In this document: piece after piece, positions 10,976-22,872 of the stretch
Layout: every line of letters begins with the position of its first letter
Numbering within the stretch: the stretch's first letter is position 1
From: Microbispora rosea
GTDB lineage: Bacteria; Actinomycetota; Actinomycetes; Streptosporangiales; Streptosporangiaceae
Assembly: GCF_900156315.1 (NCBI RefSeq)
Contig: NZ_FTNI01000003.1
Location: 1-64,000 of the forward strand
Direction: 5' to 3'
Length of the DNA: 64,000 nt
Position numbers and translations under genes: made by a program
Notes under the pieces: generated by a model
What the model saw: the letters and a program-made list of their open reading frames with translations, nothing else
Databases searched by the model: none
Told to the model about the DNA's origin: nothing

Positions 10976-11809
10976 TCAGAGCGCCGGGGTAGTGGGATCT
11001 TCCACGGAATGTAAGGTCTGCCGCTGAGCGCGCGCGGAGGCGTACAGGCAGACCGCGGCGGCGGTGGCGAGATTCAGGCTTTCCGCCCGGCCGTAGATCG
11101 GGACGCGCACCACCTCGTCGGCCAGCGCGAGGAGCTCGGGTGGCAGTCCCCACGCCTCGTTGCCGAACAGCCAGGCGGCGGGCGCGTCCAGGGCGACCTC
11201 GTCGAGCGTCCGGGTGCCCGCGCCGTCGGCCGCGAACACGCGCAGCCCCGCCTCCCGCGCGTGCCGTACGGCGTCCGCCACGGAAGTGCCGGTCACGACA
11301 GGCAGGTGGAACAGGCTGCCCGCGCTGGCCCGCACGCACTTGCCGTTGTACGGGTCCACCGACGCGTCGGTGAACACCACCGAGTCGGCGCCCGCGGCGT
11401 CGGCGGTGCGCAGGACCGTCCCGGCGTTGCCGGGATCGCGCACGTGGGCGAGGATCGCCACCAGGCGGGCCCCCCGCGGCACCGCCTCGGCCAGCGGTAC
11501 GTGCACGAACCGGCACACGGCGAGCAGGCCCTGTGGGGTGACCGTCTGGGTCAGCTCCGACATGACCTCGCCGCTCGCGCGGTGGACCGGGACGCCCGCC
11601 GCGAGGGCGGCGGCCACGATGTCGGCGTGCCGCGTCTCCGCCTCGACCGTCGTGAACAGTTCGACCGTGACGTCCTTGAGCGCGAGGGCCTCGCGGACCG
11701 CCTGCGGCCCTTCCGCCAGGAACGCCCGGTCGCGGTCCCGGAAAGCCCGCTTGGTCAGCCTGCGGGCCGCCTTGACGCGCGGCGACTTGATGTTGGTGAG
11801 CTCCGCCAT
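10976..11809 (-). CDS. SpoU/TrmH family 23S rRNA or tRNA 2'-O-methyltransferase
   Basis: 277 residues. The N-terminal substrate-binding part (residues 1-100, with VKAARRLTKRAFRDRDRAFL and EGPQAVREAL) is followed by the knotted SPOUT methyltransferase domain. All three SpoU motifs are present: HVRDPGNAGTVLRTADAAGA, WLFGNEAWGLP and VPIYGRAESLNLATAAA. Such enzymes methylate a ribose 2'-OH using S-adenosylmethionine. It lies just downstream of rplT, as in many actinobacteria, but a strong hairpin at 11837-11864 separates them. The exact RNA target cannot be read from the sequence. Confidence 0.93.
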   Translation of the reverse strand: MAELTNIKSPRVKAARRLTKRAFRDRDRAFLAEGPQAVREALALKDVTVELFTTVEAETRHADIVAAALAAGVPVHRASGEVMSELTQTVTPQGLLAVCRFVHVPLAEAVPRGARLVAILAHVRDPGNAGTVLRTADAAGADSVVFTDASVDPYNGKCVRASAGSLFHLPVVTGTSVADAVRHAREAGLRVFAADGAGTRTLDEVALDAPAAWLFGNEAWGLPPELLALADEVVRVPIYGRAESLNLATAAAVCLYASARAQRQTLHSVEDPTTPAL

Positions 11810-11836
11810 GCCCGCTTGTCCCCCCTTGACGTGAAT

Positions 11837-11864
11837 GAGGGCCCGCCGCAGGCGGCGGGCCCTC
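11837..11864 (-). terminator. Hairpin terminator after rplT
   Basis: A perfect 12-bp inverted repeat (GAGGGCCCGCCG / CGGCGGGCCCTC) with a 4-nt loop, 15 bases past the rplT stop. There is no U tract, which is common for actinobacterial terminators. Confidence 0.75.
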
Positions 11865-11879
11865 GTCTGTGCGCAGGTG

Positions 11880-12260
11880 TCAGGCGACCGGCGCGTTCAC
11901 GTCGGACGGGAGCGCCTTCCTGGCGGACTCGACCAGCGTGGCGAAGGTCTGCGCGTCGTTCACCGCGAGGTCCGCGAGGATCTTGCGGTCCACCTCGATG
12001 CCGGCCAGGCGCAGGCCCTGGATGAACCGGTTGTAGGTGATGCCGTTCGCGCGGGCGGCGGCGTTGATCCGCTGGATCCACAGCCGGCGGAACGTGCCCT
12101 TCTTGTCCTTGCGGTCCCGGTACGCATAGGTCATCGAGTGGAGCATCTGCTCCTTGGCCTTGCGGTAGAGCCGCGACCGCTGCCCGCGGTAACCACTTGC
12201 CCGCTCGAGGACGACCCGGCGCTTCTTCTTGGCGTTGAGCGCCCGCTTCACGCGTGCCAT
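11880..12260 (-). CDS. rplT: 50S ribosomal protein L20
   Basis: 126 residues, a standard length. It begins [15 protein letters not shown] and carries the L20 signature with [17 protein letters not shown] and [21 protein letters not shown]20 binds 23S rRNA early in 50S assembly and, in other bacteria, represses the infC-rpmI-rplT operon. Here it is the last gene of that operon, 22 bases after rpmI. Confidence 0.98.
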   Translation of the reverse strand: MARVKRALNAKKKRRVVLERASGYRGQRSRLYRKAKEQMLHSMTYAYRDRKDKKGTFRRLWIQRINAAARANGITYNRFIQGLRLAGIEVDRKILADLAVNDAQTFATLVESARKALPSDVNAPVA

Positions 12261-12282
12261 GTTGTTCTATCTCCCCGGGTCG

Positions 12283-12477
12283 TTACTTCGCGAGCAGCTT
12301 CTTGATCTTCTTGGTGTCGGCGTCGGACATGACGACGACACCCTCGAGACGGCGCGTGCGAGTGGACGGCTTGTGCTCGAACAGGTGCTGCCGGTTGGCG
12401 CGGCGGCGGACAACCTTGCCGGATCCGGTGAGCCGGAACCGCTTCTTCGCACCGCTGTGCGTCTTCATCTTCGGCAT
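12283..12477 (-). CDS. rpmI: 50S ribosomal protein L35
   Basis: 64 residues. [20 protein letters not shown] is the typical N-terminus, followed by the basic core [13 protein letters not shown]. It is the middle gene of infC-rpmI-rplT. A spacer of about 140 bases separates it from infC, longer than usual, and holds a small 8-bp hairpin at about 12553-12571 (CGAGACCG / CGGTCTCG). Confidence 0.98.
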   Translation of the reverse strand: MPKMKTHSGAKKRFRLTGSGKVVRRRANRQHLFEHKPSTRTRRLEGVVVMSDADTKKIKKLLAK

Positions 12478-12618
12478 CTCAGCCGTCTCTCCTCTTTCGT
12501 CCGTGCCGACGGCCCAGGCTCGTAGCCCGGGCCGGCGGCCTGCCTTACTCCGCGAGACCGCCCCGGTCTCGGTTTCCGTGTACGTCTGCGGTGTCCCGCC
12601 GGGTGGTGCAGGCGGGCG

Positions 12619-13227
12619 TCACTGCGGCTGTGCGGCCTGCTCCTCGAGGGGCTCCGCCTCTTGCTCGCCGGTGCCGCGGGCCTTGGCGGCGGCCTTCTCG
12701 GCCTTCGCCTCGGCCTTCTTCTTGTGCGGCCCGATCACCATGATCATGTTGCGACCGTCCTGCTTCGGCTGCGACTCGACGAACCCCAGGTCGGTGACGT
12801 CCTCGGCGAGGCGCTGCAGGAGCCGGAAGCCCAGCTCGGGCCGGGACTGCTCGCGGCCCCGGAACATGATCGTGACCTTGACCTTGTCTCCGGCCTTCAG
12901 GAAGCGCACGACGTGACCCTTCTTGGTCTCGTAGTCGTGCGGGTCGATCTTCGGCCGGAGCTTGATCTCCTTGATGATCGTGTGCGCCTGGTTGCGGCGG
13001 GCCTCGCGTGCCTTCATGGCCGACTCGTACTTGAACTTGCCGTAGTCCATGAGCTTGCAGACGGGCGGGCGGGCCGTCGCCGCGACCTCCACCAGGTCGA
13101 GATCGCTCTCCTGCGCCAGCTTCAGTGCATCGCCGATGGAGACGATGCCGACCTGTTCGCCGTTCGGGCCGACGAGGCGCACCTCGGGCACGCGAATACG
13201 GTCGTTGATGCGGGGCTCGGTGCTGAT
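12619..13227 (-). CDS. infC: Translation initiation factor IF-3, with ATC start codon
   Basis: 202 residues, counted from an ATC codon at 13227. The N-domain ([19 protein letters not shown]), linker and C-domain ([34 protein letters not shown]) are complete, with an Ala/Glu/Lys-rich tail. IF-3 binds the 30S subunit and rejects non-canonical starts. The ATC sits where Mycobacterium IF-3 has its initiator, directly before STE.R, and GGAGGT lies just upstream; the ATG/GTG codons further upstream in frame lie inside a terminator hairpin. A rare start codon on infC is the known autoregulatory device by which IF-3 limits its own synthesis (established in E. coli with AUU). Confidence 0.93.
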   Translation of the reverse strand: MSTEPRINDRIRVPEVRLVGPNGEQVGIVSIGDALKLAQESDLDLVEVAATARPPVCKLMDYGKFKYESAMKAREARRNQAHTIIKEIKLRPKIDPHDYETKKGHVVRFLKAGDKVKVTIMFRGREQSRPELGFRLLQRLAEDVTDLGFVESQPKQDGRNMIMVIGPHKKKAEAKAEKAAAKARGTGEQEAEPLEEQAAQPQ

Positions 13228-13269
13228 GGGACCTCCAAAAGACTTCCGCTTGTCTCGACCGTGCGGGCG

Positions 13270-13302
13270 AAAAACAAAACCCCGCACGTCACGCATGCGG
13301 GG
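13270..13302 (-). promoter_or_regulatory. infC leader intrinsic terminator (candidate attenuator)
   Basis: On the minus strand a 7-bp stem CCCCGCA / TGCGGGG with a 9-nt loop is followed at once by TTTTGTTTTT, a textbook intrinsic terminator that is rare in this genome type. It ends 43 bases before the infC start codon. The 3' arm can pair instead with CCCGCACG at 13260-13267 (8 bp), giving mutually exclusive folds. Further upstream at about 13346-13360 is a small hairpin CCGCC-GAAA-GGCGG. Together these look like a regulated leader for infC-rpmI-rplT. Confidence 0.65.
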
Positions 13303-13458
13303 TCACTGAGCTCTCCTGCCGAAAACTCCGGTGTGATCCTTAACCCGCCCGCCTTTCGGCGGAGCAGGTGGGAGGAGGACCTCCGCTTGCGCGTCCAGCT
13401 CATGCCGGACCGATCGAGTTCCTACGCTACCACAAACCGGAAGGCCCTCCGATGTATT

Positions 13459-13495
13459 CCTGGGGCTCCCGTGGGGGTGCCACGGGAGCCCCAGG
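13459..13495 (-). terminator. Hairpin terminator after aroE
   Basis: A perfect 16-bp inverted repeat (CCTGGGGCTCCCGTGG and its complement) around a 5-nt loop, 7 bases past the aroE stop. It closes the long DUF948-to-aroE run and isolates the infC operon. Confidence 0.85.
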
Positions 13496-13502
13496 GGGCC
13501 GC

Positions 13503-14354
13503 TCAGGAGGCGGCGCGCCGGGCGATCTCGGCCTCGCCGGCGGCACGCATGGCCTCCACCGGCACGTCCGTGCGGCCGGTCATCAGCTCGACCTGCCGCA
13601 CGGCCTGGTGCAGCAGCATCGGCAGGCCGCCGATCACGGTGCGCCCCCGCCTCCCCGCCGCAGTCGCCAGCGGCGTCGGCCAGGGCGCGTAGACGACGTC
13701 GAACAGCGCCGCCTTCTCGGACAGACGGGCCGCGACCCGCTCGGCCAGCGCGTCGGCCGCGCCGGACGGCAGCGTGGAGACCACCAGGTCGGCCTCGGGA
13801 TCGAAGTCGCCGAAGGAGCGCAGGGTCACGGTCGCGCCGAGGCGCTCGGCGACTCTCAGGGTCTCTCCCGCCCGGCTCGGATCGCGCACGACCAGCGTGA
13901 CCTCCGCGAGGCCCATCTCTCGCAGAGCGGCGACGGCCGAGGCGGCGGTGGCGCCGCCGCCGAGGACGACCGCGGAGGCCGGCGCGGGCACGCCCGCCTC
14001 CGCGAGCGCCCGGACGATGCCGTACACGTCGGTGTTCTCGCCGTACCGCGCGCCGTCGCGGAACACCACCGTGTTGGCGCCGCCGACCGCCAGCGCGAGG
14101 TCGGAGACGACGTCGAGCAACGGCAGCACGGCGCGCTTGAGCGGCATCGTGAGCGACAGCCCCGCCCATTCCGGACCGAGCCCGCCGATCAGATCGGCCA
14201 GCCCGTCCTCGGCGCACTCGATCGCGTCGTACCGCCAGTCGTGCAGTCCCATCGCCGCGTACGCCGCCCGGTGCAGGACCGGGGAGAGCGAGTGCGCGAT
14301 CGGGGAGCCCAGCACGGCGGCGCGACGACCGGTCCCCTGGCCGGTCACGGTCAT
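13503..14354 (-). CDS. aroE: Shikimate dehydrogenase
   Basis: 283 residues. It reduces 3-dehydroshikimate to shikimate with NADPH in aromatic amino acid synthesis. The substrate-binding N-domain has LGSPIAHSLSPVLHRAAY and the LSLTMPLKRAVLP loop (the lysine is the catalytic one; NVTxPxK in most homologs is SLTMPLK here). The cofactor domain has GANTVVF, NTDVYGIVRAL and the glycine loop VVLGGGATAASAVAAL. The ATG overlaps the upstream mltG stop (ATGA). The N-V-T to L-T-M change and the alanine-rich dinucleotide loop suggest the actinobacterial AroE subgroup. Confidence 0.95.
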   Translation of the reverse strand: MTVTGQGTGRRAAVLGSPIAHSLSPVLHRAAYAAMGLHDWRYDAIECAEDGLADLIGGLGPEWAGLSLTMPLKRAVLPLLDVVSDLALAVGGANTVVFRDGARYGENTDVYGIVRALAEAGVPAPASAVVLGGGATAASAVAALREMGLAEVTLVVRDPSRAGETLRVAERLGATVTLRSFGDFDPEADLVVSTLPSGAADALAERVAARLSEKAALFDVVYAPWPTPLATAAGRRGRTVIGGLPMLLHQAVRQVELMTGRTDVPVEAMRAAGEAEIARRAAS

Positions 14355-15505
14355 TTGTTGTTCCTGTTGAACTCGTCGCGGAGCTTCCAGAACTCCGACT
14401 CCTTGTCGGTGAACTTGGTGATGCCCCGCTTGGGGTCGACCGTCACGAAGTACAGCCAGTTGCCGTCCGCCGGGTGCAGCGCGGCCTCGATCGCGTGGTC
14501 GCCGGGGTTGCTGATCGGACCGGGCGGCAGGCCGAAGTACTTGTACGTGTTGTAGCGCGAGGTGCTCTCCAGGTCGGCGTGCGAGGCCGCGATGCCGTAC
14601 TTGTTCAGGCCGTACATGACCGTGCTGTCCATGCCCAGCTTCATCTGCGGGTTGGAGGTCAGCCGGTTGTAGATGACCCGGGCGACCTTCGGCATGTCCT
14701 CGGCGCTGCCCGACTCCGCCTGCACGATGCTGGCGATGGTGACGATCTGCTTGGCGCTGAAGCCGAGCTGCTTCGCCTGGCCCTCCAGGTCGACCCGGTC
14801 CGCGGTCTGGTTGAACCGGTCGACCATCTTGGTGAGGATCTGCTGCGGGGTGAGCTTGCTGCTGATCTCGTACGTCGCCGGGAACGCGAAGCCCTCCAGA
14901 CGGCCCTTGGCGTACGAGGGAAGCCCGATGTCGGCACGAGCGGCCTTCTTGAAGTCCTCGACCGGCTTGCCCGTGGCGGTGGACAGCTCCTCGTAGATCT
15001 TGCTGAGCCGCAACCCCTCGCGGATGGTCAGCCGGTTGAGCACCCGGTTCTTGGGGTCGAGCAGGGCCAGGGCCGACGCGGCGGACATGCCCTTGCGCAT
15101 CTCGTACTGGCCCGGCTGGAGCGAGGAGCTCTTTCCGGCCGCGCCGATGGCGTTGACGAACGCCCGCGCGCTGGCCACGACGCCCTCGTCTTCCAGCATC
15201 TGGGCGACGTCGGTGGCGCTCGCGCCCTCCTCGATCTCGACGACGACCTCTCCGCGCCCCTCCCCGGTGAAGTCCTTGGGGATCATCACGCTGCGCGCCC
15301 AGGTGAATCCGAAGTAGCCGAGGCCTCCGAGGACCGCGACGATGATCACGACGGCGAACAGCGTGGCGACCCTGCCCTTGCGCCGCTGTCTCTTGCGGCG
15401 TCTGCGGCTGCGCCGCTGCTGGGTCCGGCTGCCAGAGGACCGGCGCCGGGGAGAACCGTCGTCGTCCTCGGCGCCGAGCAGGAAGTCCATGTCCAGATCA
15501 TTCAT
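14351..15505 (-). CDS. mltG: Endolytic murein transglycosylase MltG, copy 1
   Basis: 384 residues from the ATG at 15505; the frame runs further up but the sequence there is not conserved. A cytoplasmic, Arg-rich N-terminus (residues 18-45) precedes one membrane helix (45-66). The LysM-like region (80-130) and the YceG domain follow, with catalytic Glu264 in IVQAESG and downstream DSTVMYGLNKYG, SRYNTYKYFGLPPGPISNPG and ALHPADGNWLYFVT. MltG cuts nascent glycan strands and helps set their length. It directly follows a second mltG copy (199 bases between) and overlaps aroE by four bases. Confidence 0.95.
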   Translation of the reverse strand: MNDLDMDFLLGAEDDDGSPRRRSSGSRTQQRRSRRRRKRQRRKGRVATLFAVVIIVAVLGGLGYFGFTWARSVMIPKDFTGEGRGEVVVEIEEGASATDVAQMLEDEGVVASARAFVNAIGAAGKSSSLQPGQYEMRKGMSAASALALLDPKNRVLNRLTIREGLRLSKIYEELSTATGKPVEDFKKAARADIGLPSYAKGRLEGFAFPATYEISSKLTPQQILTKMVDRFNQTADRVDLEGQAKQLGFSAKQIVTIASIVQAESGSAEDMPKVARVIYNRLTSNPQMKLGMDSTVMYGLNKYGIAASHADLESTSRYNTYKYFGLPPGPISNPGDHAIEAALHPADGNWLYFVTVDPKRGITKFTDKESEFWKLRDEFNRNNK

Positions 15506-15704
15506 AGTGCGCTGGCCAATCTCTCGGTACGAGAGGCCTCCCGTCAAGCGGGTGTGCCAAACCGAGGGGGTTCGGGACAGGGGGTTCCGCGGGGGGCGTT
15601 CCCGATATATGGAGCCCCGCCCGGGGGCGGCGGGGCCGTACGGACGCACCGAGCGTGCTCCGGAATCCGCGGGGGCGGCGCCGCGCGGATGCCTCAGGAG
15701 ACGA

Positions 15705-16739
15705 TCAGTTCGTCCCGAGATACCTGTTCAGCTCCTCCCGATATTTCCTGAACTCCGCCTCTTTGTCTGTGAATTTGGTGATTTTACGACGAGGATCTGT
15801 GGTGACGAACCAGTACCACGTGCCCTCGGCGGGGTGGAGGGCGGCCGTGAGCGCGCTCTCCCCCGGATTGCCGATGGGCCCGGGCGGCAGCCCGGGGCGC
15901 GCGTAGGTGTTGTACGGCGAGTCGACCCGCGTGTCCTCGTTGCTGACCTTGAGGGTGTGGCGGTTCAGCGCGTAGTTGATGGTGCTGTCCATCTCCAGCT
16001 TCGCGCCGCGCGCGAGACGGTTGTACACCACTCTGGCGATCTTGGGGTAGTCGGCCGGGACACCGCCCTCGGCCTGCACGATGCTGGCGACCGTCACCGC
16101 CTGCCTGGGCGTGAGCCGCATCCGCGGCGCCAGGTCCTCCAGCTTCACCTTCGCGGCGGCGACGCGGAACCGGGCCGTCATCTTCCTGAGCAGATCGACG
16201 GCGGTCATCCCCGGCTCGATCTCGTACGTCGCGGGGAACAGGAACCCCTCGGCCGTCCCCTCGGCGTACGCGGGCAGGCGCAGGCGCCGGGGCTCGGCGA
16301 CGGCGGTGGCGAAGTCCTTTGCGGGAATGCCGGTCCGGTCCGCGAGGATGCGCAGCACCTCGCTCGTACGCAGCCCCTCGGGCACGGTGACCGTGCGCAC
16401 GACCCTGCTCGCGGGCGCGAGCAGCAGGTCGAGGGCGCTCGCGGCGGCCATGCGCCGCCGCAGCGTGTAACGGCCCGGGTGCAGGCCGCTCTCCTTGGAG
16501 CGCGTGATCACCTGCTCCACGAACGACTGGGCGCTGGCCACCACGCCGGCCCGCTCCAGCGTCTTGCCGATCTCGGCGGCGCTCGCCCCCGGCGTGATCT
16601 CGATCGTGACCGTCCCCGAGCCGCCGCCGGAGAAGTCGGGGGCCTCGTCGGGCTGCCCGACCACCTGGTGCACGCCGTACGCCACCGCCACCGCGACCAG
16701 GGCGAGTCCCCCGGCCACGGCGGCCGCGGTCCGCCTCAC
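15705..16739 (-). CDS. mltG: Endolytic murein transglycosylase MltG, copy 2
   Basis: 344 residues, GTG start overlapping the ruvX stop (GTGA). It has almost no cytoplasmic tail; a membrane helix spans residues 5-24. The catalytic Glu is Glu224 in IVQAEGG, with [31 protein letters not shown] and [14 protein letters not shown]. It shares the full YceG domain with the neighbouring copy, but differs over its length and lacks the basic N-terminal extension, so this is an old tandem duplication rather than a recent one. Both copies retain the catalytic residue. Confidence 0.94.
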   Translation of the reverse strand: MRRTAAAVAGGLALVAVAVAYGVHQVVGQPDEAPDFSGGGSGTVTIEITPGASAAEIGKTLERAGVVASAQSFVEQVITRSKESGLHPGRYTLRRRMAAASALDLLLAPASRVVRTVTVPEGLRTSEVLRILADRTGIPAKDFATAVAEPRRLRLPAYAEGTAEGFLFPATYEIEPGMTAVDLLRKMTARFRVAAAKVKLEDLAPRMRLTPRQAVTVASIVQAEGGVPADYPKIARVVYNRLARGAKLEMDSTINYALNRHTLKVSNEDTRVDSPYNTYARPGLPPGPIGNPGESALTAALHPAEGTWYWFVTTDPRRKITKFTDKEAEFRKYREELNRYLGTN

Positions 16740-17239
16740 CGTCCGGTCCCGCCGCTCGCTTCCTCACCGGGCCCGGCGCCGGGCCGCGGTGGTTCGAGAG
16801 GTCTGCCGGGGGGATTGCCGGTGGCCCGCTCGCCGTCGAGCGCGGCCTGCAGCAGCACGACGGCCGCCGCCTGATCGATCACGTCACGCTGGTTGCGGGC
16901 CTTCACACCGCTGGAACGCAGGCCCTGCTGGGCGCTGACCGTGGTGAGCCGCTCGTCCACCAGCCGGATCGGGACCGGAGCCACCCGCGGGGCCAGCCGC
17001 GCGGCGAACTCGCGCGCCGCCCCGGCGGCGTGGCTCTCCTTCCCCGACAGCGACGTGGGCAGCCCGACCACGATCTCGATCGCCTCGTGCTCGGCCGTGA
17101 TCTCCGCGATCCTCGCCAGGTCGCCCCGGCCGCGCCGTACGGTCTCCACCGGCGTGGCCAGCAGACCCGACGGGTCGCTGCGGGCCACGCCGATGCGGAC
17201 GGAGCCGACGTCGACCCCGATCCTGACGCCGTGCCTCAT
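16736..17239 (-). CDS. ruvX: Holliday junction resolvase-like protein YqgF/RuvX
   Basis: 167 residues from the ATG at 17239; an upstream in-frame extension is low-complexity and rejected. The RNase H-like fold shows [18 protein letters not shown] (first catalytic Asp), [25 protein letters not shown] and [13 protein letters not shown] (last Asp). YqgF acts in 16S rRNA 5'-end maturation and/or recombination. It has a Pro/Gly-rich tail beyond the domain. It lies 7 bases after alaS and overlaps mltG, the conserved alaS-ruvX-mltG-aroE order. Confidence 0.94.
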   Translation of the reverse strand: MRHGVRIGVDVGSVRIGVARSDPSGLLATPVETVRRGRGDLARIAEITAEHEAIEIVVGLPTSLSGKESHAAGAAREFAARLAPRVAPVPIRLVDERLTTVSAQQGLRSSGVKARNQRDVIDQAAAVVLLQAALDGERATGNPPGRPLEPPRPGAGPGEEASGGTGR

Positions 17240-17246
17240 CGGCCGC

Positions 17247-19919
<2,673 letters not shown>

Positions 19920-19920
19920 T

Positions 19921-20190
19921 TCAGCGGCCGTCCTTTACGTCGTAGATTGAGTTCTTGCTTGTGGTGCTTCCATCAACCGTCTCGAGCCCGAACTCGGCGC
20001 GCAACTCGGTTTCCCTGCTCGCCGACAGCCGGCGCACCTCGCCGGCGAAGTCCCTGAGCTGATCCGTGAGGCTCACCGCGCGGTCGGCGGTGCGCCTGGC
20101 CACGTGGTCGGGCCGCAACGACTGAAGCTTACGCATGGTCCAGACCGCGAGGAACACGCCCAGGGACATGTAGAAGAGCCGCCGGATCAT
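19921..20190 (-). CDS. DUF6167 family small membrane protein
   Basis: 89 residues. A single N-terminal hydrophobic helix (residues 3-18, [16 protein letters not shown]) is followed by a charged soluble tail. The family sits upstream of alaS in many actinobacteria, next to DUF948; no biochemical function is known. The ATG overlaps the DUF948 stop by four bases and its own stop lies one base before alaS, so it is co-translated with both. Confidence 0.8.
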   Translation of the reverse strand: MIRRLFYMSLGVFLAVWTMRKLQSLRPDHVARRTADRAVSLTDQLRDFAGEVRRLSASRETELRAEFGLETVDGSTTSKNSIYDVKDGR

Positions 20191-20681
20191 CCGCGTCCCC
20201 TCCCGATGGCCCGGCGCTCCACGGCGCGCTCGGCCGCGTGCCGCTCGCTGATCCTGTCCGCGGTCCTCGGGCCGGTGCGGGGGCCGGTACGGGGGCCGCC
20301 GTGGGCGGCACGCCGAGCCGGAACGCCGCGGGCGGCGCGCCGGGCCAGCGCCAGGCGGACGCCGTCCCTGAAGGCGGAGATCTTGAGCACCGGACCGGCG
20401 AACAGCGTGGACGCCACCCCAGTGATCTTGACCATGTTGCCGCTGACGTCACGCATGTTGTCCGTGATCTCCTCGGCCGCCGCCAGCCGCCGGTTGGCCT
20501 CGGAGACGGTCTGGCTCATGTCGTCGAGGAGCGGGGCGATCCGGTCGCTCAGCTCGGCCACCGACTTGCGGGTCTCGGTCAGCAGTCTGGCCAGCCTGAC
20601 CAGCACGACGACCATGAAGCAGACCAGGATCACCCAGAAAATGGCGACCACGAGGCCCGCCAGCTCTCCCGCGGTAAGCAT
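20187..20681 (-). CDS. DUF948 family membrane protein
   Basis: 164 residues. One membrane helix (residues 6-30, LVVAIFWVILVCFMVVVLV) is followed by a coiled-coil region (35-80) of the DUF948 type, then a basic tail with tandem GPRTGPRT repeats. In actinobacteria DUF948 proteins are paired with DUF6167 upstream of alaS; a cell-envelope role is likely but unproven. It heads the run DUF948-DUF6167-alaS-ruvX-mltG-mltG-aroE. Confidence 0.85.
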   Translation of the reverse strand: MLTAGELAGLVVAIFWVILVCFMVVVLVRLARLLTETRKSVAELSDRIAPLLDDMSQTVSEANRRLAAAEEITDNMRDVSGNMVKITGVASTLFAGPVLKISAFRDGVRLALARRAARGVPARRAAHGGPRTGPRTGPRTADRISERHAAERAVERRAIGRGRG

Positions 20682-20747
20682 GTGCCGATCTCCCTAGATC
20701 AACGGAGCTGGAATGGCAAGACCTTATCGCGAACGACCTGCCCGCCG

Positions 20748-20830
20748 TTCCGCACCACACACCCAGGCTGCTCCGCATCACACACCCTGGCCGCTCCGCA
20801 TCACACACCGTGCCGGTCCGCGTCACACGC
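20748..20830. repeat. Tandem repeat, 23-bp unit, about 3.6 copies
   Basis: Units at 20748-20770, 20771-20793, 20794-20816 and a partial one at 20817-20830 share the core TCCGCATCACACACC with two or three changes each. It lies between the rarA stop (20854) and the DUF948 start (20681), both minus-strand, so it is in the rarA 3' region and before DUF948. No gene is encoded. Confidence 0.8.
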
Positions 20831-20853
20831 GGCGGACCGCACGGCGGCGGTGC

Positions 20854-22173
20854 TCAGCCGCCGCGCAGGAAGCTCCGGATCTTCGCCCAGCGCTCGGCGA
20901 ACCGCGCCTCCGCGCCGTGGGTGGTCGGCTCGTAGTAGCGGCGCTCCCGCAGCTCCTCCGGCGCGTAGTCCTGGCGGACGAGGCCGTGCTCGAAGTCGTG
21001 CGGGTACTGGTAGCCCTTGCCGTGACCGAGCTTCTTCGCCCCCGGGTAGTGGGCGTCGCGCAGGTGGTCGGGGATGCGGCCCACCATTCCGCGCCGCACG
21101 TCGTCGGAGGCCGCTCCGATCGCCTTCACGACCGCGTTCGACTTGGGCGCCAGCGCGCAGTGGACGACCGCCTGCGCGAGGTTGATCCTGCCCTCGGGCA
21201 GGCCGATGAACTCCACGGCCTGGGCGGCGGCCACCGCGACCTGCAGGCACGTGGGATCGGCCATGCCCACGTCCTCGCTGGCGAAGATCACGATCCGGCG
21301 GGCGATGAACCTCGGGTCCTCCCCCGCCTCCACCATGCGGGCGAGGTAGTGCAGCGCCGCGTCGGCGTCCGAGCCCCGCATGCTCTTGATGAACGCGCTG
21401 ACCACGTCGTAGTGCTGGTCGCCTTGGCGGTCGTAGCGCACGGCCGCCTTGTCGACGGCCTTCTCCACGACCTCGACCGTCACCTCCGCGGTGACCTCGT
21501 CGGCCAGCATCGCGGCGGCTTCCAGGTAGGTGAGCGAGCGCCGGGCGTCGCCGCCGGCCAGCCGTACGAGCTGGTCGAGGGCGTCGGGGTGCAGCGTGAC
21601 GCGCCCGCCGAGGCCGCGTGGGTCGGCCACCGCGCGCTCCAGGACGCCGCGGACGTCGTCCTCCGCCAGCGGTTCGAGGGTGAGCAGCAGCGACCGGGAC
21701 AGCAGCGGCGAGATGACGGAGAAGAACGGGTTCTCGGTGGTCGCGCCGATGAAGGTGACCCAGCGGTTCTCCACCGCCGGCAGCAGCGCGTCCTGCTGCG
21801 CCTTGTTGAACCGATGGACCTCGTCCACGAACAGCACGGTCTGCCTGCCGGTCATGCCGAGCTCGCGGCGGGCCTGGTCGATGGCGGCGCGCACGTCCTT
21901 GACCCCGGCGGAGACGGCCGAGATCTCCACGAACCTCCGCTTGGTCGCGCCCGCCACGACGTACGCCAGCGTGGTCTTGCCGGTGCCCGGGGGTCCCCAC
22001 AGGAACAGCGACATCGGGGCGTCGCTCTCCACCAGCCGGCGCAGCGGCGTGCCGGGCCCCAGCAGGTGCCGCTGGCCGATCACCTCCTCCAGCGAGCGCG
22101 GCCGCATCCGCACGGCCAGCGGCTCCTGGCCCCGATGCGCCTCCTCGGCGGCCGAATCGAACAGGCTCTCCAC
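20854..22173 (-). CDS. rarA: Replication-associated recombination protein A (MgsA/WRNIP1 family AAA+ ATPase)
   Basis: 439 residues from a GTG at 22173. Family homology starts at [10 protein letters not shown] and continues [20 protein letters not shown]. Walker A is GPPGTGKTT (residues 60-68), Walker B is [20 protein letters not shown], the sensor is [13 protein letters not shown], and the C-terminal tetramerisation domain has [18 protein letters not shown] and [16 protein letters not shown]. RarA acts at stalled replication forks with the clamp loader and SSB. It starts 16 bases after the stop of the DUF2231 gene and may be co-transcribed with it. Confidence 0.95.
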   Translation of the reverse strand: MESLFDSAAEEAHRGQEPLAVRMRPRSLEEVIGQRHLLGPGTPLRRLVESDAPMSLFLWGPPGTGKTTLAYVVAGATKRRFVEISAVSAGVKDVRAAIDQARRELGMTGRQTVLFVDEVHRFNKAQQDALLPAVENRWVTFIGATTENPFFSVISPLLSRSLLLTLEPLAEDDVRGVLERAVADPRGLGGRVTLHPDALDQLVRLAGGDARRSLTYLEAAAMLADEVTAEVTVEVVEKAVDKAAVRYDRQGDQHYDVVSAFIKSMRGSDADAALHYLARMVEAGEDPRFIARRIVIFASEDVGMADPTCLQVAVAAAQAVEFIGLPEGRINLAQAVVHCALAPKSNAVVKAIGAASDDVRRGMVGRIPDHLRDAHYPGAKKLGHGKGYQYPHDFEHGLVRQDYAPEELRERRYYEPTTHGAEARFAERWAKIRSFLRGG

Positions 22174-22189
22174 ATCGCCGACACTACCG

Positions 22190-22657
22190 TCAGGCGCCCC
22201 ACACGGCCGTCGCACCCGTGTGCCCAGTCCGCACGACGTAGTAGCCGACGACCACGGCGAGGATCACGGCGACGGCCGACACCACCAGGGCGACGGCCCG
22301 CGAGCGGCCGCCCTCGGGGGCGCGGCGGGCCCGGGTGAGCCACACCATCAGCAGCGACGCGACGGTCAGCAGCGCGGTCACCGGCACGAGAACGTCCGCG
22401 AACCCGCTGTGGACCTCGATCGCCGGGGAGGGCCGGCCCTGGAACATCCGGGCCTCCAGCGCCTCCCCGCTCTCCTTGGCCGCGAACGCCGCGCCGAGTG
22501 CCACCACGGCGGTCGCCACCAGGGCCCAGTCGAGCTTGTGCCGCAGGCGGGGCAGCGCGGCGTACGCGATCGACAGCGCCGCGAGCAGCGGCACGAAGAT
22601 CACTGCCGCGTGGACGATGAGAGCATGGGCCGGAAGCCCGAGGACCTGGTCGAACAT
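22190..22657 (-). CDS. DUF2231 family four-helix membrane protein
   Basis: 155 residues, ATG at 22657 with AGGAG nine bases upstream. Four hydrophobic helices are evident ([75 protein letters not shown]). The HALIVHA motif in helix 1 and EVHSGFAD before helix 3 are DUF2231 hallmarks; conserved histidines suggest haem or metal binding, but no activity is proven. It diverges from the cyclophilin gene at 22873. Confidence 0.85.
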   Translation of the reverse strand: MFDQVLGLPAHALIVHAAVIFVPLLAALSIAYAALPRLRHKLDWALVATAVVALGAAFAAKESGEALEARMFQGRPSPAIEVHSGFADVLVPVTALLTVASLLMVWLTRARRAPEGGRSRAVALVVSAVAVILAVVVGYYVVRTGHTGATAVWGA

Positions 22658-22872
22658 CGTGCATCGCTCCTGGAGACGGCGGCCGGGGCACGGATCGCGG
22701 GTTGTCCCCCGGTCTACGGATTCGCTCGGCAGGAGGTTCCCAGGCAGATCTGAGAGCAAGATGAGCGCAAACCGTCGTGATACCCCTGGGACGTCCGTTT
22801 TACACGAAGCCGACGGGATCACGGATAGAGTGGCGGCTCGTCGTAACAAAAGGGGAAAGGGAAGGCATAGCG

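Noticed and set aside
13122-13403. Possible infC leader peptide (ATG at 13403)
   Set aside because: The frame runs through the terminator and into infC in another phase and has no ribosome site or stalling motif; a leader RNA is a simpler reading.
20748-20830. CRISPR array
   Set aside because: Repeats are contiguous with no spacers, and no cas gene is in the window; the same holds for the array at 40588.
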